DNA from: an uncultured Brevibacillus sp. | GTDB taxonomy: Bacteria > Bacillota > Bacilli > Brevibacillales > Brevibacillaceae | Direction of reading: 5' to 3' | DNA: 37,886 nt | NCBI GenBank assembly: GCA_946402065.1 | Contig: CAMIVR010000042.1 | Location: forward strand, 1-37,886 | Shown: piece by piece, positions 33,650-37,886 of the stretch | How the letters are laid out: the number at the start of each line of letters is the position of its first letter | Numbering within the stretch: the stretch's first letter is position 1 | Made by a program: the position numbers and the translations under genes | Notes under the pieces: model-generated | The model's database searches: none | What the model was told of the DNA's origin: nothing | Seen by the model: only the letters and a program-made list of their open reading frames with translations

Positions 33650-34738
33650 TTATTTCGTCTTGCTGATCAATCGGTAGATGTTTTCCGCAGCATCCGGCTT
33701 GCCCAGTGACAGCGATTGGCCACGCATCGTCTGCCAACGCTCTCTGTCAGCGACGAGCTCATGCAGCGACCTGTCGAGAATATCGCCGGTCAGTTCTTTT
33801 TCCGTAATCACGATGGCCGCTCCCTGCCGTTCCAAACCTCTGGCATTCTTCTCCTGATGATTGTTGGTCACATATGGAGACGGGATGAGGATGGCGGGGA
33901 TGCCAAGAGCAGTCAGCTCCGCCAGTGTCGAAGCTCCGGCGCGATTGACGATGACGTCTGTCGTCGTCAGCAAATCCGGCATGTTATGTACATACGGCAG
34001 CAGCGTCAGATTTGACGGCTGGTTGCTCTTGACCATTTGCGAAATTTGCTCGTAATGAACCTCACCCGTGACGTAGACAAAATGACAGTCGGGATACTGT
34101 GCAAGCTTCGGAATCAACTGAAGTGTCGCTTCATTGATCGCCCGCGCTCCCCTGCTCCCGCCTACGATCAGCACGATGCGTTTGCCTTCCGGCAGCGAGA
34201 GAGCTTGTCTCGCCCTGACGGAATCGCCGTGAATGACTTCCGTTGCACAAGGGTTGCCCGTATAGACGGTCTTGTGGCGAGGAAAGTGTGCAAACGACTC
34301 TTCAAAGGAGACGGCTACCTGATCGACAAATCGGGCGAGAAACGCATTGGCCAGACCTGGCACGACGTTTTGCTCGTGGATAATCGTACGGACGCCCAGA
34401 CGGGTCGCCGCGTAGACGACCGGCGCGCAGACGTAGCCGCCCGTGCCAATCACGACGTCAGGCTTAAACTCGCGGAGAATTGCTTTCGATTGACCGACTG
34501 AGCGAATAAATTTCCACACGGTCCGGACGTTGTCGACCGACAGCCTGCGTTTAAATCCGGATATTTCAATCGCGCGAAAGTCAATTCCTGCACGTGGTAC
34601 GAGATTGGCCTCGAGCCCTTTTGCTGTACCTATATACAAAAAGGTAGCTTGCGGCTCTTTACGCAAAATTTCTTTTGCCACCGCAAGCGCTGGATAAATA
34701 TGTCCGCCGGTTCCTCCTCCGGTTAAGACAACCCGCAT
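33650..34738 (-). CDS. murG: UDP-GlcNAc:undecaprenyl-diphospho-muramoyl-pentapeptide GlcNAc transferase
   Basis: MurG makes lipid II from lipid I at the inner face of the membrane. The 362-residue GT-B glycosyltransferase starts MRVVLTGGGTGGHIYPALA, the conserved G-loop. The second G-loop is VLIVGGSRGARAINE near residue 190. The UDP-GlcNAc-binding segment is DVIVNRAGASTLAELTALGIPAIL in two adjacent blocks near residue 265. The ATG at 34736-34738 follows AAGGTGATC and is preferred to the TTG three codons earlier. Length equals the Bacillus enzyme. It sits between spoVE and murB. Confidence 0.98.
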   Translation of the reverse strand: MRVVLTGGGTGGHIYPALAVAKEILRKEPQATFLYIGTAKGLEANLVPRAGIDFRAIEISGFKRRLSVDNVRTVWKFIRSVGQSKAILREFKPDVVIGTGGYVCAPVVYAATRLGVRTIIHEQNVVPGLANAFLARFVDQVAVSFEESFAHFPRHKTVYTGNPCATEVIHGDSVRARQALSLPEGKRIVLIVGGSRGARAINEATLQLIPKLAQYPDCHFVYVTGEVHYEQISQMVKSNQPSNLTLLPYVHNMPDLLTTTDVIVNRAGASTLAELTALGIPAILIPSPYVTNNHQEKNARGLERQGAAIVITEKELTGDILDRSLHELVADRERWQTMRGQSLSLGKPDAAENIYRLISKTK

Positions 34739-34807
34739 GTTGATCACCTTTTTCTTTGTTCGCGAAATTTATGTTCCAAAGGACATGCCATTATCGCACG
34801 ATCTCCG

Positions 34808-35899
34808 CTAGCGGGAGAAGCGTGAAATGTTTAACAGCACGCCTACGCCTGTCAGCATCAGCGTCAGCGACGAGCCCCCGTAGCTTAAAAACGGCAGGGT
34901 TATCCCCGTTACCGGAAACATCCCGGTGACGACGCCGACATTGATCACGACTTGAATGCCAATCATTCCAATTATACCAAGGGCAAGCAAATTGCCAAAT
35001 AGGTCCGGAGCAGTGATCGCCACTCTCATCCCCCGCCAGAGCAGCAGCAGGAACAACAGCAATACCAGCGTTCCGCCGATAAACCCAAGCTCTTCCGCGA
35101 CGATCGAGAAAATAAAATCGTTGTACGGCTCAGGCAAATACGAAAATTTTTGTCTGCTTTGGCCGAGGCCGAGACCGAGCAAGCCGCCTGGTCCGATAGC
35201 GTAGAGCGACTGGATGATTTGATACCCCGCCCCCAGCGGGTCCTGCCACGGATCGATAAACGCGGTGATCCGGGCCATCCGGTACGGTGCGGACAATATC
35301 AGCCCGACGAAGCCGGCGACTCCGAGCAGCCCAAGTCCGACATAGTGGCTGATTCTCGCTCCGGCGGCAAAAATCATCAAGATTGCCGTCCCGATCAAGA
35401 CGCTGCCCGTCCCCAAATCGGGCTGGAGCATGATCAAGCCAAAGCACGCGACGGGAATCGCCAGCGCCGGCAGCAGGCCTTTGCGAAAAAATACAATCTG
35501 CTTTTGATTGTCGGACAACCATCTGGCCAGAAAGGCAGCGACACCGAACTTGGCAAACTCGCCCGGCTGAATGCCAAACGAGCCAAGTCCCAGCCAGCTT
35601 TTCGATCCGTTGACTTCTTTGCCAATGATTAACACCAGGACGAGCAGGCCAATGCTTATGATGAAGCCGGCCTTTGCCCACTTCTTCCACACCCAGTAAT
35701 CGACGTTCATCATCAAATACATCGAAGTGATGCCGAGCAGTGCGAAAATAAGCTGTCGCTTGGTAAAGTAGTATGCGTCGTGAAACGTGTTCTGGGCGAA
35801 TACGGCACTGGCGCTGTAAACCATGACGATGCCAATGCCAAGCAATATGAGTGTAGCAAAAATAATGACGAAGTCGGGGGAAGTTCGCACCTTGCTCAT
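34808..35899 (-). CDS. spoVE: SEDS-family peptidoglycan polymerase SpoVE (FtsW/RodA family)
   Basis: This 363-residue protein has about ten membrane segments and belongs to the SEDS glycosyltransferases that polymerise lipid II. The family signatures are FGIQPGEFAKFGVA near residue 107 and FIDPWQDPLGAGYQIIQSL near residue 215. AEELGFIGG and near the end GITLPFLSYGGSS complete the set. Position between murD and murG is that of spoVE in B. subtilis, whose product makes spore cortex; it could equally serve as the vegetative FtsW if no other copy exists. The ATG follows AAGGA. Identity as SEDS is sure, the SpoVE/FtsW choice is by synteny. Confidence 0.95.
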   Translation of the reverse strand: MSKVRTSPDFVIIFATLILLGIGIVMVYSASAVFAQNTFHDAYYFTKRQLIFALLGITSMYLMMNVDYWVWKKWAKAGFIISIGLLVLVLIIGKEVNGSKSWLGLGSFGIQPGEFAKFGVAAFLARWLSDNQKQIVFFRKGLLPALAIPVACFGLIMLQPDLGTGSVLIGTAILMIFAAGARISHYVGLGLLGVAGFVGLILSAPYRMARITAFIDPWQDPLGAGYQIIQSLYAIGPGGLLGLGLGQSRQKFSYLPEPYNDFIFSIVAEELGFIGGTLVLLLFLLLLWRGMRVAITAPDLFGNLLALGIIGMIGIQVVINVGVVTGMFPVTGITLPFLSYGGSSLTLMLTGVGVLLNISRFSR

Positions 35900-35966
35900 C
35901 GCAAGCCATCCTTTCTCATTGCAACTGCCTTGACCGTCCCTCGTCGATTATGGAGTTGGACGGACG

Positions 35967-37337
35967 TTATGCTAGGCTTGTTTCCAGTCTATGCACAGCG
36001 TCCTTAAACATGCTACCTCGCACCTCAAAAGATGGGAACATATCCCAGCTTGCACAAGCAGGGCTGAGCAGAACGATCTCTCCGGGTGCAGCGAACTGTG
36101 CGGCGACTTCAACCGCCTTTTCCACAGTATCGACACGAGCGCGCTGGCTAATCCCTGCTTCCCGTGCCCGTTGCAAAAGAATTTCCGCCGTCTGCCCATA
36201 GGTTACGATGGCCCGCACGTGTCGCGCGAAAATGGGCAGAAGTTCCGCAAAGTCAATCCCGCGGTCCAGCCCCCCGGCAATCAGGACAATCGGCTGCTCA
36301 AACGTTTGAATCGAGCGTTTGGCCGCTTCCGGATTGGTCGCTTTTGAATCGTTGTAATAGTTGACACCGTTGATCGTGGCGACGTGTTCGAGACGGTGCT
36401 CCACGCCGCGAAACGAGGTAAGCACCTGTCTCATCGCTATAGGATCGGCGCCAGCCAATTTGCTGATCAAAATCGCAGCCAGGGCATTTTCCAGATTATG
36501 CTCGCCAGGAATGGACAATTCTTCACGATTCATCACGGTCACACGCTCGCTATCGTCGGCAAAGACGATGTTGCCCGCATCGACGTACACCCCGCGCGGT
36601 ACTGCCTGGGTGCGGCTGAAATAGTACGTCCTGGCCCGAATCGGTTGGCACGCTTCAACGACGTCGGGCTGATCGTATGGCAGGATCGCATAATCGGCAG
36701 CTTCCTGGTTGGCGAATATTTTCCGCTTCGCTGCGATGTACGCGTCAATCGTGTGATGGTAGTCGAGATGAGCGGGGTAAATATTCAGCAAGGCGGCAAT
36801 ATGTGGCCGAAATCGATAGGTGCCCATTAGTTGAAAGCTGCTCAATTCCGCGACGACGCACTGATTTGCTGTGACGCTTTCGGCGATTTCACAGAGCGGC
36901 GTGCCGATGTTGCCGGCGACGATCGCATCGCGCTTGGCCGCCTGTAAAATCAGCCCGACCAACGTGGTCGTCGTCGTCTTGCCGTTGGAGCCGGTGATGC
37001 CGATCAGGGGAGCCTGCATGAGCAAATACGCCAGTTCGATTTCCGTGACGACCGGGATATTGAGCTGCTGTGCCGCTCGAATCGGCGCCGCCTCGTAAGG
37101 AATTCCCGGGTTTTTAACGACCAGACTGATCTGCGGCTGAATCAGATCATCAGGGTGATAGCCGGTGATCACCTTGATGCCCAACGCCTCCAATTCGTCT
37201 GCACCGTCCGCCTCCTCGCGCGTTTTTTTATCGTTCACGATGACATGAGCACCAAAGCGGTGCAACAGTTTTGCAACTGCCACACCGCTTTTTGCCATTC
37301 CCAATACAACCACTTGTTTCCCTCTGTACTGCTCCAT
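35967..37337 (-). CDS. murD: UDP-N-acetylmuramoyl-L-alanine:D-glutamate ligase
   Basis: MurD adds D-glutamate to UDP-MurNAc-L-Ala using ATP. The 456-residue Mur ligase has an N-terminal UDP-binding Rossmann domain (VVVLGMAKSGVAVAKLL). The ATP P-loop GITGSNGKTTTTTLVG is near residue 113. The central domain includes NIYPAHLDYHHTIDAYIAAK, and the C-terminal domain includes YYNDSKATNPEAAKRSI and VLIAGGLDRGIDF. The ATG at 37335-37337 follows GAGGGTG. It comes after mraY with a 73-base gap that contains a perfect hairpin. Confidence 0.98.
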   Translation of the reverse strand: MEQYRGKQVVVLGMAKSGVAVAKLLHRFGAHVIVNDKKTREEADGADELEALGIKVITGYHPDDLIQPQISLVVKNPGIPYEAAPIRAAQQLNIPVVTEIELAYLLMQAPLIGITGSNGKTTTTTLVGLILQAAKRDAIVAGNIGTPLCEIAESVTANQCVVAELSSFQLMGTYRFRPHIAALLNIYPAHLDYHHTIDAYIAAKRKIFANQEAADYAILPYDQPDVVEACQPIRARTYYFSRTQAVPRGVYVDAGNIVFADDSERVTVMNREELSIPGEHNLENALAAILISKLAGADPIAMRQVLTSFRGVEHRLEHVATINGVNYYNDSKATNPEAAKRSIQTFEQPIVLIAGGLDRGIDFAELLPIFARHVRAIVTYGQTAEILLQRAREAGISQRARVDTVEKAVEVAAQFAAPGEIVLLSPACASWDMFPSFEVRGSMFKDAVHRLETSLA

Positions 37338-37376
37338 ATGTCAACACCCTCTTTATGCATGTGCCGCTGCCAGTTA

Positions 37377-37399
37377 GTGTCTATCTTGCTGATAGACAC
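37377..37399. repeat. Perfect hairpin between mraY and murD
   Basis: GTGTCTATC and GATAGACAC form a 9-bp perfect stem with loop TTGCT. GATAGACACC occurs again at about 37424-37433, inside the last codons of mraY, in the same orientation as the right arm. There is no T-run, so it is not a standard terminator. Confidence 0.7.
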
Positions 37400-37410
37400 C
37401 CATTACGCAG

Positions 37411-37886
37411 CTAGCGGACGAGATAGACACCGAGTCCGGCAAAAACCATTCCGACCAGCCAGAATGTCACGACGACGCGCCACTCCGACCAGCCTGTCAA
37501 TTCAAAGTGATGATGCAGCGGGCTCATGCGAAAAATCCGCTTGCCGCGCGTTTTAAACGAAATGACCTGCAAAATGACGGAGATGGTCTCGACGACAAAG
37601 ACTCCGCCGATGATCGCTAAAAGCAGCTCCGTTTTGGTCATGATGGCGATGGCTGCCAACGCCCCGCCTAATCCGAGCGAACCGGTGTCCCCCATGAACA
37701 CACGGGCGGGATGGGCATTGAAGACGAGAAATCCGAGCACTGCCCCGACTGCTGCCGCACTGAAGATGGCCGTGTCGATGTCGCTTGACAGCCAGGCGAT
37801 AATCGCGTATGCCCCGAAAGCGATCGCCCCCGTCCCGGCCAGCAAACCGTCCAAGCCGTCTGTAATGTTGACGGCATTGGTCGTAC
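37411..37886 (-). CDS. mraY: Phospho-N-acetylmuramoyl-pentapeptide transferase, C-terminal part (cut by window edge)
   Basis: MraY transfers phospho-MurNAc-pentapeptide to undecaprenyl phosphate, giving lipid I. About 158 C-terminal residues are visible; the gene begins beyond the right edge. The first visible codons read [14 protein letters not shown], the conserved cytoplasmic motif with the catalytic aspartates. [19 protein letters not shown] and the substrate-binding [15 protein letters not shown] follow. Several membrane segments are present, and the end GVYLVR is typical. It is the first gene, in transcription order, of the visible wall and division cluster. Confidence 0.98.
   Translation of the reverse strand, partial: TTNAVNITDGLDGLLAGTGAIAFGAYAIIAWLSSDIDTAIFSAAAVGAVLGFLVFNAHPARVFMGDTGSLGLGGALAAIAIMTKTELLLAIIGGVFVVETISVILQVISFKTRGKRIFRMSPLHHHFELTGWSEWRVVVTFWLVGMVFAGLGVYLVR

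Overview
The window looks like the chromosome of an endospore-forming member of the Bacillales with moderately high GC. The family-level guess is Paenibacillaceae (Brevibacillus or a relative); this is inferred from overall protein resemblance, not from a marker search. Every gene except two reads on the minus strand, so the biological order runs from the right edge to the left edge.

Right part (about 37.9 to 22.4 kb): the wall and division cluster mraY (cut by the window edge), murD, spoVE, murG, murB, murA, divIB, ylxW, ylxX, sbp, ftsA, ftsZ. It is followed by the sporulation genes spoIIGA, sigE and sigG, then ylmC. The regulatory DNA is unusually legible. There is a spoIIG promoter with a 22-bp spacer and candidate Spo0A boxes. 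There is also a sigmaF-type promoter for sigG whose -10 element abuts a long inverted repeat in the sigG leader.

Middle (about 22.2 to 15.3 kb): ylmD (pgeF), ylmE, sepF, ylmG, ylmH and divIVA, then ileS behind a complete isoleucine T-box leader with its own promoter and terminator.

Accessory stretch (about 15.3 to 5.1 kb): in Bacillus subtilis ileS is followed by a DksA-like gene and then directly by lspA. Here the DksA-like gene is present, but seven unrelated genes lie between it and lspA. They are an enolase-superfamily enzyme, an MFS exporter, a plus-strand pair (flavin oxidoreductase and YtkD-like Nudix hydrolase), the sporulation diadenylate cyclase cdaS behind a sigmaG/F-type promoter, topoisomerase III, and a phosphohexomutase. 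The 0.6-kb gap before the DksA-like gene holds a nested inverted repeat of about 200 bp that may be a structured RNA or a mobile-element relic.

Left part (about 4.8 kb to 1): lspA, an RluD-family pseudouridine synthase, a small heptad-repeat coiled-coil protein of unknown role, and the start of the pyrimidine operon (pyrR, pyrP, pyrB; pyrB is cut by the edge). The operon carries three successive PyrR-dependent attenuators.

Most of the window is a conserved housekeeping and sporulation region. I do not see a convincing new multi-gene system. The best leads are the sigG leader, the ~200-bp palindromic element, the insertion of unrelated genes beside lspA, the hairpin-rich murA-divIB gap, and the small coiled-coil gene with an inverted repeat over its promoter.
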